Assembly: GCA_036939755.1 (NCBI GenBank) | Contig: JALLAZ010000179.1 | Coordinates: forward strand, 1 to 21,616 | Direction of reading: 5' to 3' | Length of the DNA stretch: 21,616 nucleotides | From: Stephanodiscus triporus | Taxonomy: Eukaryota; Bacillariophyta; Thalassiosirophyceae; Thalassiosirales; Thalassiosiraceae | Shown here: positions 8,245 through 18,192 of the stretch, piece by piece | How the letters are laid out: every line of letters starts with the position of its first letter | Position numbering within the stretch: position 1 is the stretch's first letter | Position numbers and translations under genes: made by a program | Notes under the pieces: generated by a model | The model's input: the letters and a program-made list of their open reading frames with translations, nothing else | The model's database searches: none | What the model was told of the DNA's origin: nothing

Positions 8245-11200
8245 TACGATCTGGATTCCGAGGCGAGGGAATATTACAATTCCGGCGCGAGCGAGCTCGT
8301 CACCACCGTCAGGTCGGTCTTCGGTTTTCGGTCCCTGTTTCGTTGTTGTTGTTGTTGTTTTTTTTGGGGGGGGGGGGGGGGGGGCGGGGGACCATCGTGC
8401 TTAGTGTCTATTTTCACCTGACCAACGACGTACTTACGCCCTCGCCTCCTCCGTTAATGAACTGAACACGACGAACGAAAACAGGGGAGATGGCTACGGC
8501 GGCGGCGGCCACGCCCACGGCATTCAGGCGACGGGAGCGTCCTCCCTCCAGTCCCACAATTACGAGCCGGACGAGTCCGAGGTCTGGAGGGCGTACGTCG
8601 CGCAGCAGCACTTCTCGAACCGAGGACAGTGGTGGACGACTGGGAAGTTGCGCGCGATGAAGAGGTGGATGCTCACGCTCGTCGTGGGGGTGGTGCAGGC
8701 GATCATCGCCGTCATGTGTAACTTCGGCGTGATCTCCCTCACGGAGATGAAGTTCGATCACGTTTACGATCTGCTGGAGCAAAATCGACTCTCGGCCATG
8801 GGGAAGCATGCCGGGAGCGGAGCGGGCGGGGAGGACGACGGGGGGGACAGCTACGGCTTCTACACCGCATACGGCCAGCTCGACATGAACCAGGACGGCA
8901 TACCCGACAGCGAGCAGCAGGTCTCTTCCCTCTCGTCCTCGGACTACGACACGTCGAGCAGGTACTGGTTCAACTTCGGGGATTCCCCCTTCGCGGCCCT
9001 CCTGTTCTACCAGACGATATTCGTACTCGCGGCCGCCGCGTTTGTGTGGATCGAGCCCGTCGCGGGGGGGTCCGGCGTCCCCGAGATCAAGTGCTTCATG
9101 AACGGTATCGACCTCCCTCGCATCGTCGAATTCAAGACGCTGGTGTGCCGCGTCGTGGGGGTCGTGTTCAGCGTCTCGTCGGGACTCCCAGTCGGGAAAG
9201 AAGGTCCGATGATACACTCCGGTAGCGTTGTGGCAGCAGTCATCAGCCAGGGACGGACCAAGTTCTGGGGCGTCGATACGAGCTTCGCGAAGTTCTCGGA
9301 CTTCAGGAATGACCGGGAGAAGAGGGGTGAGTGTACGGCGGGTCGTTCGACGACGGGACGATCGGATCGGATCGCCTCGTATCGTCGAATCAACAGCAAT
9401 CCCACCGCGCGCCATTGAACTTATCGCGTTCGCGTCGTGCTCATATCTCTATCCCCTCCCTAAATAAACTCGCAGACTTCGTCGCCTGCGGCGCCGCCGC
9501 CGGAATAGCCTCCGCCTTCGGCGCTCCCATCGGCGGTGTTCTGCTCTCGCTCGAGGAGGGCGCTTCTTACTGGTCCACCAACCTGACCTGGCGTGCTTTC
9601 TTCTGCGCGATGATCACCCTCGGCACCCTCTTCGTCATCGGTAACGAGGACAGCAAGTGGGGACAGGCCAATCTCCAGAAGCTCTTCTCCCTCGGGGAGT
9701 TCACGTCCATAGGGGACGGGAGCTCGAACTTCTCGGTCTGGGAGCTATTCGTTTTCATACTCATCGGCTGTTTGGGGGGGTTGATGGGTGCCTGCTTCAA
9801 CGCCGGGTGCGAGAACATGATGCTGTGGAGGATGAAGAACGTTAATTACAGCAAGGCTCGGCGCGTAGTCGAGATCGTCCTAATCAGCTTCGTGTGCACG
9901 ACGGTGTCGTATGTAATGCCCGTGCTCTGGGGGCGGTGCACGGAGCTCCCCACTGACATGCAGGATTGGACGAATCAGGAGAAGGAGCTCGTTTCCAACT
10001 TGGTCCCGTTCAATTGCGTCCCGGGCAAGGAGTACAATGAAGGTGAATTTGTACACTCGTTTTCTTCCGTTCTCATTCACAGGGTTGGTCACTGAACATT
10101 ATTTTTTATTCATTCGTCCATTCCCCAATTTGTACTAGTGGCTTCTCTCTACCTGACCCCGGCAGACGTGGCCATTCGGCAGCTGTATCATTTCCGCGAG
10201 ACGGGAGAGACGGACTCGTCGACCTTCTCCAGCGCCGCGCTGTTCTTGTTCTTTGTACCCTACATCACACTAGCGGCGGTGGTTTTCGGGACGGCCGTTC
10301 CGGCGGGATTGTTCGTCCCGTCCCTCCTGTCGGGGGCGGCGTTCGGCAGGCTCATCGGGCACCTGCTGCACAAGCTCGATCACACCTCTGGTACTTTCGC
10401 GGATTCTGGCACATATGCTTTGATCGGTAGAGTTCACCCTAATGTGTGTGTTTTTTTTCTGTCACGAAATTTTGTTCGTTCTAACAACCGTTCTCGTTCA
10501 TTTTTTGTAAAGGATCGGCGGCCGTTCTCGGCGGGACGGCTCGCATGACCATCTCCCTCACGGTTCTCCTGTTGGAGGCAACGGGGAACATGCAATACGT
10601 ATTGCCCCTGATGCTGACGGTTATGTCGGCGCGCTTCTCCGGCAATGTATTCAACGAGGGGATTTACGACATCGTCATCCACCTCAAGCACATCCCCTTC
10701 CTTGAGCCCGAGGTGCCCACCATCGCCGAACGTCACGAGATCGTCGCCGGTCAGGTCATGTCGACTGAGGTGAAATGTCTCCGCCCCGTGGAGAGGGTCG
10801 GCATCGTCTACGACTTGCTAAAGAGCGTTGGGCACGGCAATTTCCCAATTGTCGACACCGCCACCTCGGGCACTCTCTACGGAACCGCCAGTCGTGCGAT
10901 GTTATGTACTCTACTCCAACGGAGGGCCTTTGGTCAGCCCCACGACGTCAACAATGGACATTACCACTCGAACGCGGATGGGAGCGCAGATTACGCTGAA
11001 CTGCTTGGGCCGAAGCGTCTCTCTCCGTTGGTGCAGTGGGACACCATTGAAAGGGTCTATCCTCGCTACCCGACGATCGACGACGTGCTCCTGCGACCTG
11101 GGGATAGGAATTGCTGGTTAGATTTGAGGCCCTATGCGAATACTGCACCCTATACAATCAACGAGACTGCGTCGATCCAGGTATGTCCATTTTTGTCTTG

Positions 11201-11454
11201 GTTGGTGTATTTCTATGATTTCCCCACTACGACGACTCACAAACGAACTGCACCTTTTCCTGATTGTCGTATTTCGTGTCGTTAAGCGAACCTACCGCTT
11301 ATTTCGCACCCTCGGTTTGCGTTTTCTCTGCGTTGTTAATCACAACAACCAGGTTGTTGGGATCATCTCCCGAGTGGATTTGCTTCCCGAGTCATTATCG
11401 GATTCAATCATGAGGGGCAGGAACGCGCACATGACACGTGGAGTCTCCCGTTAA
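8017..11454 (+). CDS. CLC-6/7-type chloride/proton exchanger, six exons
   Basis: Membrane Cl-/H+ exchanger, probably endosomal or vacuolar. Exons: 8017-8312, 8485-9326, 9476-10042, 10139-10426, 10513-11180, 11287-11454. All introns are GT-AG (172, 149, 96, 86, 106 bp) and the phases join to 942 residues. The start is the first ATG of an ATG triplet after an upstream in-frame TTG. The N-terminus (1-130) is low-complexity with Gln/Ala, (ND)n and a D9 run. The membrane part spans about 140-700 and has GSGVPE (294-299; Ser at the anion-selectivity position, expected for chloride rather than nitrate), GKEGP with gating Glu338, LSLEEGASYW with proton-glutamate Glu407, and GLFVP (625-629). Two C-terminal CBS domains follow, about 745-805 and 870-935. 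EKRDFVACGAAAG and the LEEGAS box point to the CLC-6/7 subgroup. Both exchanger glutamates are present, so antiport rather than a channel is inferred. Confidence 0.95.
8215..8241. repeat. (GAC)9 in CLC exon 1
   Basis: Nine GAC units encode an Asp9 run in the cytosolic N-terminus of the CLC protein. An (AACGAC)n stretch around 8141-8172 just upstream encodes alternating Asn-Asp. Confidence 0.9.
8344..8390 (+). repeat. (GTT)n-T8-G19 tract in CLC intron 1
   Basis: The first CLC intron (8313-8484) holds a GTT repeat, a T8 run, 19 consecutive G, one C and five more G. On the transcribed RNA this G-run could form quadruplex structures. Run length is also unreliable in sequencing. Confidence 0.9.
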
Positions 11455-11681
11455 ATTAATGATTTTTCGCAGGAGCATCAAAAAAGAGTTAATGCTTTAT
11501 GATTGAGCATTTGTTATAGTTCGGATAGAATTGCGAACCCAACGTTATGTCGCCGTTTGTGAATGACGATTGGATAGATTTTGTGTGTATGGTAAGGCTA
11601 ACGTTGAAATAGAAATGTGGTATCACAATAATATGTATTGCGCTTTTTCCCTGAAACGGCGTCAATATTTTTTTTTAATTT
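11455..11681. other. Convergent 3' intergenic region
   Basis: 227 bp shared between the CLC stop (plus) and the transglutaminase-like stop (minus). It is A/T-richer than its flanks, with a T/A run near 11669-11680. It presumably holds both 3' untranslated regions. No further gene was seen. Confidence 0.5.
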
Positions 11682-13228
11682 TCAAACCAACGAGGGCGGA
11701 GTCGACCCTCCGCACACGCTCGTGTAGTACGCCGTGCGATCCTCCCCCGGCACTCCTACGTCCGTTTCCTGGTCCGACCACGCCATGGGGTAGTGGGTCG
11801 ACGCGATCGATCTCGCGAACCTCGTCGCGTATACCTTCGTCGTTCCATCCATTCGTTCCGGGATGCAGAACCACCGAGACCTGGGATCCCTATCGAGATC
11901 GTCCGAGTTCGCGGTCTCCGTGTCGCTTTCCTTGATTCCGGGGGAGGGCTCGAGGAAGATCCATTCCCCCTCCCCCCCGTCGTCGGGGGAGGGAACGTAC
12001 ACCTCCACCCTAGATAATCCGAGTCGATCGATGCATGCATCAATTAATGCGATTGCATCATCGATCGCAGAGCGGAGAGATCGTGTCGGAGTGAGAAGCG
12101 GTCGAAATCGCAGAAAAACGAACGGCACGAGAAGGACGAAAGCGACGAATGGATGGTGCAAAAAGAAAAAGAAAAGAAAAGAAAAAAAAAAAAACCACGG
12201 CAACGGGGGTGCGAAGACACTATAGTGCTACTCTACGCGATTGCGCTCACTCACCAGCTGTGATTCCCCTCTTCCTCGTTCCCGTGCCACGCCGGCGTCC
12301 CAGCCATCCTCGCCGGTATTCCCACGGCCCGCAGCGCCGCGATCAGCAACACCGCGAGGCCGGTGCAGCTCGAGTGCCCGTACGCGACCACGGACATCGG
12401 GTCGTATATGCGCGGCGTCTCCCCCGCCCGGAATTCGATCGGCTGCGAGTATCCCCCCCTGTCCCCCTTCCCCAGGAGGGACCATAGGTGCGCGTTGATC
12501 AGCTTGACCGCCCCCCTCATGTCATCGACGTTCGACGCCCTCGTCTTCCTGGCGTCGTCCTGCGGCGATCGCTCGTACTTCCTGAGCGGATCGCGAAGCT
12601 TGTCGTATAGGAGGGGGCGGTGGTCCACCCTCGGCTCGTTGACGACGGCGTACGGCACGACGTACTCCATGTAGATCGGCCAGGGCACGACGTCGGTCCA
12701 GGGGTAGGTGTCCCTCGCGAGGAGGGAGTAGTGCATCGTCGAGTTCAAGATCCCGTCCGAGAGGCCGTCGACCTTGGAATTGGGGTGGGACGACGACGAC
12801 GGTCCGACCGGGGGGACCGCGGGCGAAGAAACGATCGTCGCGATCCGCACGGCATCGTCGCCGCGCCCTCGTCCTTCGAGGCCCCCCCCCCCCGAGTTTG
12901 TCGCACGATCCTCCCCCGGCGGCTCGGGAATGGCCTCGTCGCCGTACCACGACGGAGAAGGACGACGGGGGGGAAATCCCAACGTTTGCGCGATGGGGAC
13001 GTCGTAGGGCGGGATGTTGTCCAGGAGATAATCTAGGATCGCGGCCCGGGCCTCGTCCGTCGTCTCCTGGGACGACGCGCTTTCGCCGCTTTCGTCGATC
13101 CAGCGATAGCGCGATGCGGCGGCGGCGGAGTCCACGGATGAGCCGATAACGGAGGAGGAGGAGGAGGAGGAGAAGGAGAAGGAGGCGGCGAGGAAGCCGC
13201 CGGTGACGAAGCCGCCGAGGATGGCCAT
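11682..13228 (-). CDS. Transglutaminase-like cysteine hydrolase family protein
   Basis: Two exons, 13228-12255 and 12009-11682, joined over a 245-bp GT-AG intron to 433 residues. The split codon is the Trp right after the presumed catalytic His (GNHSW-VEVYVP). The N-terminus (1-30) is hydrophobic then Ser-rich, so it may be a signal or transit peptide. Residues 50-240 have no recognised domain. The conserved part, 240-350, has INAHLWSLLG, PRIYDPMSVVAYG, SSCTGLAVLLIAALRAVGIPAR (Cys288), His323, and WIFLEP, where Glu345 stands at the usual Asp of the Cys-His-Asp triad. The tail VPGEDRTAYYTSVC matches the style of this family. Members cleave or transfer on amide bonds; the substrate is unknown. 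The upstream region is shared with the divergent UBX gene. Confidence 0.85.
12160..12194. repeat. A-rich tract in transglutaminase-like intron
   Basis: AAAAG units grade into A13. On the minus, coding strand this is a T-rich pyrimidine tract inside the only intron (12254-12010), about 150 nt before the acceptor at 12010. Confidence 0.8.
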
Positions 13229-13499
13229 TATTATCTTTTCTCGACTTGTTATAAATTTTTTTGTGTCTGGCTAAAAAAAGATCATCGAAAAATTCTGAAC
13301 TTTACACAACAACATCACAACATAACACGAGAAGCTGCATTTCCCGCCAAATCGCACCTACGAATTGCAATTGGGAAACAGAGTAGTTGGGACCTCGCCA
13401 ATCGAAAAACGGCCGCCTTCTCGACTGTAAGTAGTAGAAGACGACGCTTTGCAAGCTGCCGCGTGCCACCGAACGCCGAGCGATAGAGCAGTCGCGGAC
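13229..13499. promoter_or_regulatory. Bidirectional promoter region
   Basis: 271 bp between two divergent start codons, the transglutaminase-like gene (minus) and the UBX gene (plus). The left part (13230-13300) is A/T-rich with T-runs; the right part is mixed. No defined motif could be assigned. Co-regulation of the two genes is possible but only inferred from the layout. Confidence 0.5.
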
Positions 13500-14645
13500 A
13501 TGAACAACTCGAAGAGGACCATCGTCCTCGACGGCGACGACGACGACGACGACATCGATGGCATGGACGTTGACGACGAGGAGGTGGAAATCGTGGACGA
13601 TCTCGAGGCCGTAGCTAACGACCATCGGAAGCCCCCCTCGCTTGGTCGGGAACGGAAGACCGCCGTAGCGATCCCGAAGGGGATCTGCATCGCCCTGCTG
13701 GACAGCTCGGGCGACGAGGAGAACTGCGAGAATGAAAACGAATCGGTGAGGCGATCCGGACGCTGTTTGCCGTCTTAACATTGTCGCAAGTCGCGCCACG
13801 CTATTTACCTTTCTTTTCGATTGACCACTTTGGACTTCCGCCGGCAGTCTCATTTCCGTCGAAAGAGACAAAAAATGTCTCCGCCTACTGCTGAGAGGGC
13901 GGATAGGGCATTGGCCCAGCGTCTGCAGAGGGAGGAGGAGGAACGATTGGCCTCGGTCCGCGTGACGAACAAGAGAAAAGCCGGGACTGCTGCTAGCTTT
14001 GTAGCCAGGTCGGATGGGGTCAAAAAGCGAAACACAGAGCGATGCGAAACCTTGGCAGCGGATCGAATGCTGGCGCAACGATTGCAGGATGAGGAACGCT
14101 CGGCATCTATGCAATTCAATCTCACCACACGGGATACTGTCAAACCTGTAATAACACAACAACAACTGGAGGGGCGAAGCTTGCGACAGGAGCAGGATAT
14201 GGAGTATGAAAAGGCTCTCTTGGCCGATCAAATCCGCGATATCGAGCGTAACGATGCGGAGGAGAGGGAACGAAGAAAAGAGGACGAGAAAGATGAGATG
14301 GAACAGTGGGACGTGGCAAAGAGAGCTAGTGCGATGGACAATTTCAGGACCGTTGCTGCTAGTGCCAAGGAGCCTCCCGCGAATGCAAAAGATGTCACGA
14401 GGCTGAGGTTCGCACTCCCCGATGGCAAGAAGGTAGATCGTCGTTTCCTCTCGGAGGATACCATACATACCGTTAGAGCATTCCTGCTTGTTCACTTCCA
14501 CGACCGAAATGTTCACATTCGGAATGTTGGCCTGGTTTCCAATTACCCCAAGAGAGAGTTTGATGAAAAGAACGATGCACTGACTCTGGAGGAGGCCGGG
14601 TTGGCGCCCCAGTCAATGGTGATGGTTCGAGATTTGGACGCGTAA
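13500..14645 (+). CDS. UBX-domain protein with SIM- and MIU-like motifs
   Basis: Exons 13500-13745 and 13848-14645 join in phase 0 over a 102-bp GT-AG intron to 347 residues. The C-terminal UBX domain (about 264-345) has TRLRFALPDGKKVDRRF, a helix, and SNYPKREF, the position of the usual Phe-Pro-Arg loop that binds p97/Cdc48; here it reads Tyr-Pro-Lys. It ends with LTLEEAGLAPQSMVMV. The N-terminus is acidic with three SUMO-interacting-motif-like patches: TIVLDGDDD (7-15), VEIVDDLE (29-36) and CIALLDSSGDEE (63-74). Two near-identical DRxLAQRLQxEE motifs (101-113, 154-166) resemble ubiquitin-binding MIU helices. A charged coiled coil covers about 195-245, and a basic RRKRQK (86-91) could be a nuclear signal. 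The likely role is an adaptor linking p97/Cdc48 to modified proteins, perhaps in the nucleus. The UBX call is firm; SIM and MIU are pattern-level. Confidence 0.85.
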
Positions 14646-15388
14646 ATAAGTTCCCAATATTGCTTCCCCGTCGACTTATCTTTCGTTCACCTACTGAGAT
14701 CAATAAGCAGTGTGAAAAGATTACTAATGCAACACGAACACCTTAACGCCTCGATCCCGTTTTAGCATCTTCGTCTCCCGCGCCATCCGATGGAGGAAAG
14801 GACGACAGGGCGACCGGGGCCTCCCCCCTTCCTCCCCGACCTCATGTGCACCAGACTCAAACACGCGAAAATGCCGTTGCAATATGTTGCATTGGCGTTC
14901 CCTGCGATCCCACACTATCACGTCGTACGTCATGGTGGCAATTGACGGACGGAGAAGGTGACATGTGACCATCATAGAAACTAAATCCGCCCGGAGTGAC
15001 AAGAATTGGCGAATGATAGAGCAAATAGTCAAATAAGACTAACACTTGTTGATAAAATAATAAAACCTCAATAGGTACTTATCGTATGTCATGTTATTAC
15101 TTGCGACATAGGCACTCTTCACTTCATTCCCTTGTTTAAGTTTATTAGTGCTACAACAGAGTGAACCCTGTCAAGAGAGTCCTTCGTACCGAGCCCTTCC
15201 TCCATCGAAAAATTGTGTGCACATGATGTGCACCTTGCTGCGCGCGCGATAAGATATGAAATATGAAAAGGGGGGGGATCCGCTCCCCCGGATATGAATA
15301 TGAGACAAAAGACGAGTTTGGGTTTGGACCAAATTTATTTGGTTCGACCCCTCCCCCGTCCTTCGGCGGTGATGCTCCCTCCGTCAAG
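14646..15388. other. Intergenic, no gene seen; right end of retroelement likely inside
   Basis: 743 bp between the UBX gene stop and the tyrosine recombinase stop. Short open frames are all unconvincing. It contains GTGCAC-ATGAT-GTGCAC (about 15215-15231), a G8/C5 palindromic patch (GGGGATCCGCTCCCC, about 15273-15287) and CCAAAT-TT-ATTTGG (about 15328-15342). The downstream terminal repeat of the retrotransposon should lie here, but I could not match it to the other end. Confidence 0.4.
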
Positions 15389-16720
15389 TTACGCCACCGT
15401 CACCGCAAACGAGTCTCCACCAATTGTCTTCGTCGGGTGCGTTGATGAGGGGTAGTGACTGAAAAGCGGGTTCTGGACGTGCTTGAATGATTGGATTTCG
15501 ATCATTTTCGACGAGATCCCGTGCGAAAATTCTTGCACCTGTTTCCTGATGTAGTTTAGGAAGGCTGTGCTGGACCATCGTCCGATAAGCATGATGGAGA
15601 AAATCGGGACGTCTGCGAGGTACATTGCCATCGCTGCCCCTGACCGAATTGAGTGGGTCCCGACTTCCCACCGTTCGATGCCGAGTTTTGATTCGCCGAT
15701 TCCCATGACGCCGTCTCTGATGAGGTTAATGATCATGTCGGAGGTGACACTGATCAGTTTCTTCCTGTGAAGGACAAGAGAGACGGGAGAATTTTGGTTT
15801 GTTCCTTCGTAAGATAGAATTCGTCTGACGATGGAGGCCCAAATTTTCACGGGACAAAGGATTGGGTCAACCGTCTTCCATTGGGTGACCGTGTCTGATT
15901 TTCTGTCATTTTTCTGACGCTCGAAAGTGACCGAGACGCAGTCAGAAAGGTGCAATAAAGGCGAGGAATGTTCCAGGATTTTTCCGCTTTTGATGAAGGC
16001 AACGTTTCGGAGGCGAAGTTGCTTCGTTTGTCGTTGCTCAGCTTTAGGTACCTTGAGGTATTCGCACGATCGCATCGCCCAGAAGTGTGCTGCAGCGACG
16101 AGATCCCCCATCGCACGTTGGAGTTCCGATGATCTGTCGGCGAGGATGAGACGAATGACGCAGAGAGGGAGAGCTTTCTGTTCTACCTTTTTGGGGTCAT
16201 CCTTTTTATACGACCTCAATTGTCGGCGTAAAAGTCGTGCAACGTTATTGTCGACGTCTTTTTTGGGGTCCTCGCGTCCATGCTCTCGGAAGGTCGCAGC
16301 CACAAAGTTGAGGGTATCTGCGACTGATTTTTGAGCCAGGGGATCATCATTTCGTCGAGAAAACCGTCCTTCACGGATAGCCACGGCGAAGGCGCCCATG
16401 ATTTCGATTCGGTGTTGACGAGAGAATCCGTCGAGGAAAGGGTTGTCGCCGATACCGACGAGCTCGCACCATTTTGTGTAGCGATCCCACGCCCGAGCTT
16501 CGTTCTCGTGTGTTTTTCGACAAACTGCTGTTTCACGGGCAGACGCCGCAGCAAGGAGGTCAGCCACGAGGTTATCTCGTTGGGCAGGGGTACAATGACG
16601 AAGTCCTGTGGAAGCTGAGAAGGGCAGTGAGTATGAAGAATGTGAGTTAATTCTTCGTCCGAGCGGTCGTCGTCCCGGGAGAGGGCATCCGCAACCGGAT
16701 TTTCGCTGCCTGAAAACCAT
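15389..16720 (-). CDS. Tyrosine recombinase of YR retrotransposon
   Basis: 443-residue recombinase expected to insert the circular DNA copy of the element. The start is a true ATG at 16720, lying inside the RNase H coding region in another frame. The helical core-binding part is about 45-150 (ARAWDRYTKWCELVGI). The catalytic part is about 180-400: Arg217 in WAMRSCEYL, a possible Lys270 (FERQKND), His356-x-x-Arg359 in THSIRSGAAMAMYL, Gly-Arg-Trp at 380-382 where His or Arg plus Trp is usual, and nucleophile Tyr390 in LNYIRKQ. The full set of catalytic residues suggests activity. The first 505 nt overlap the RT-RH ORF, so N-terminal residues 1-40 may be shaped by the other frame. Expression could be from its own ATG or by -1 frameshifting from RT-RH. 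Confidence 0.9.
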   Translation of the reverse strand: MVFRQRKSGCGCPLPGRRPLGRRINSHSSYSLPFSASTGLRHCTPAQRDNLVADLLAAASARETAVCRKTHENEARAWDRYTKWCELVGIGDNPFLDGFSRQHRIEIMGAFAVAIREGRFSRRNDDPLAQKSVADTLNFVAATFREHGREDPKKDVDNNVARLLRRQLRSYKKDDPKKVEQKALPLCVIRLILADRSSELQRAMGDLVAAAHFWAMRSCEYLKVPKAEQRQTKQLRLRNVAFIKSGKILEHSSPLLHLSDCVSVTFERQKNDRKSDTVTQWKTVDPILCPVKIWASIVRRILSYEGTNQNSPVSLVLHRKKLISVTSDMIINLIRDGVMGIGESKLGIERWEVGTHSIRSGAAMAMYLADVPIFSIMLIGRWSSTAFLNYIRKQVQEFSHGISSKMIEIQSFKHVQNPLFSHYPSSTHPTKTIGGDSFAVTVA

Positions 16721-18192
16721 TGACTGTATTCTCTGATTCCGTGTGACAGGTAGTGTGAGGCGTGAAGTCGTGCGACTTCAAGTCTGATCGTGGCTTGGAT
16801 TGGGTCTTCACCGTCCTCAATGAAATTTGTTTTCCGCAGCCACCCTGCCGACGTGGTGCTGTCGGTCATTGAGAGGGCGCAGTCGCCGCGTCGTAAACGG
16901 CCGGCAAGCAGATCGACCCAAGGTGTGATGATTGCGGCTAAGTGTTCCAGCAGATTGTTGGAGGCTCGAAATTGGAGTTCCGGCTCCAGGTAAAAACGCC
17001 ATGCAAATCCTTGATGGCTGAACCCCCCGAGACCTCGCGGACACGAGTCGGATCGGTAAACGTGCGTTGGACGTCGATATGCTATTGAGTTTAGGTCCAC
17101 GCCGGCGTTGCAAATTTTTAGCACGTGAAGGAAAAAGGTGAGATCGTCACGGCAATTTTCATCGATCGCGATTGATCTGCGATTTTTTGCCCGTTTCATC
17201 AGGAAGCGGATGCGACTGAGGAAATGGTGGACGAAGGGAATGATCTGTGCCATGTGCACCCAACGCCCGACATTTGTTTCAAGTTCGCTGTGGTTTGTCC
17301 AGCCCCGCTCGAGCATTTCGCGTATTGCTTTGGAGTAAGCAATAAATTTGTTGTCGGTGAGAGCTATCGTCATGCGACGAAAATCGAGGATCCAGCCGAG
17401 CATGATTTTTATCTCGGTGAGTCCAGTTTCGGCGACCAATTTTGCCCTCGCGTCCATCTCATCTCGAGGGAGGGGTTCTGCCTTCGCGACTTTTCTGGAA
17501 ACTGCCGTCAGACCGAGGAGTGGGGCACGTTCGAGACGGGTTGCGTTGTCGTCAAGGTCGATCGTGAGACCTAAAAAATCGTCGATATAAACGTCGACTG
17601 TTCCGCGTGGGTCGATGGGAATATCGACGATTAAATCTCGTCCGATGCCGAAAGGTACGTCATCCGGGAGCACTTCTTTGGGTGGCACGTGAGATTGAGC
17701 TTCCTTGGCGAAAAGGGTAAGTGGATCCCAATCATCATGTTGAAGAATTGCAATCATTAAATCGCAAATTGATTCTGAAAAGGATCCGAACACCGAGGGA
17801 CAGGCCGCGCCGCCGAACGATAATCTGAGCATCATTAAAGCCAGGCGAAGTTCAGGCAGTTGGGTGCAGGTTTGCACGGCTGTGTCCGCATTCAGGTGGC
17901 ATCGTCGAAATGCGGCTTTGATATCCAACTTGGTAGCCAGAATTTGTTTGCCGGGGTATTTTTTTTTTCGTGCAGCCACCGCCCAGTTGATGATTCGTCG
18001 AAGAGACGAGCCGAAATAGCAGGGCATAAGTTTGGATGTGTCCAAACGATCATTCACGGAAGTCCCGGACTGCCATGTCCAGCTTTGGTCATGGGTAAGT
18101 CGATTTTTGGGAATGATTTCACCGCGTTCATTGATCGTGTTCTGAAGTTGTATGTTCAATGGAGCTAGATGACAACAGGAACTTTTCTGATC
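16216..18192 (-). CDS. Reverse transcriptase-RNase H of YR retrotransposon
   Basis: Polymerase that copies the element RNA. Numbered from the TTG at 18159: motif 1 PKNRLTHDQS (17-26), motif A LDIKAAFRRCHLN with Asp79, motif B LSFGGAACPSVFG (113-125), motif C YIDD (191-194). RNase H follows with Asp371 (VYRSDSC), Glu405 (NLLEHLA), Asp433 (SMTDSTTS) and ENPVADALSR with Asp491. The frame opens at 18192 after a stop, overlaps the gag tail by 28 nt, and has no ATG before motif 1 (first Met is residue 45). It is therefore probably made by -1 frameshifting from gag, with an A4 run at 18186-18183 as a candidate slip site, or from a non-ATG start. The C-terminal ~170 residues after RNase H overlap the recombinase ORF. 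Confidence 0.9.
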   Translation of the reverse strand, partial: DQKSSCCHLAPLNIQLQNTINERGEIIPKNRLTHDQSWTWQSGTSVNDRLDTSKLMPCYFGSSLRRIINWAVAARKKKYPGKQILATKLDIKAAFRRCHLNADTAVQTCTQLPELRLALMMLRLSFGGAACPSVFGSFSESICDLMIAILQHDDWDPLTLFAKEAQSHVPPKEVLPDDVPFGIGRDLIVDIPIDPRGTVDVYIDDFLGLTIDLDDNATRLERAPLLGLTAVSRKVAKAEPLPRDEMDARAKLVAETGLTEIKIMLGWILDFRRMTIALTDNKFIAYSKAIREMLERGWTNHSELETNVGRWVHMAQIIPFVHHFLSRIRFLMKRAKNRRSIAIDENCRDDLTFFLHVLKICNAGVDLNSIAYRRPTHVYRSDSCPRGLGGFSHQGFAWRFYLEPELQFRASNNLLEHLAAIITPWVDLLAGRLRRGDCALSMTDSTTSAGWLRKTNFIEDGEDPIQATIRLEVARLHASHYLSHGIREYSQWFSGSENPVADALSRDDDRSDEELTHILHTHCPSQLPQDFVIVPLPNEITSWLTSLLRRLPVKQQFVEKHTRTKLGRGIATQNGASSSVSATTLSSTDSLVNTESKSWAPSPWLSVKDGFLDEMMIPWLKNQSQIPSTLWLRPSESMDARTPKKTSTITLHDFYADN

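Noticed and set aside
8414..9415. 333-codon minus-strand open frame
   Set aside because: Antisense to CLC exon 2, rich in Arg/Val/Glu/Asp as expected for the complement of that coding frame. The CLC motifs on the plus strand are unambiguous.
13302..14516. 404-codon minus-strand open frame
   Set aside because: It lies antisense across the two-exon UBX gene, has a Ser/Leu/Arg-biased shadow composition and no recognisable domain. The plus-strand gene explains the sequence fully.
15151..15445. Small open frames in the 3' flank of the retroelement
   Set aside because: Short, on both strands, without good starts or recognisable motifs; no support as genes.
15389..16720. Crypton or integrated phage/bacterial integrase
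   Set aside because: The recombinase overlaps and follows an RT-RNase H ORF on the same strand with a gag-like region upstream, which fits a YR retrotransposon better than a stand-alone recombinase element.
16216..18192. Gypsy- or copia-type LTR retrotransposon polymerase
   Set aside because: No aspartic protease or DDE integrase was seen and no long terminal repeats flank it. The downstream partner is a tyrosine recombinase.
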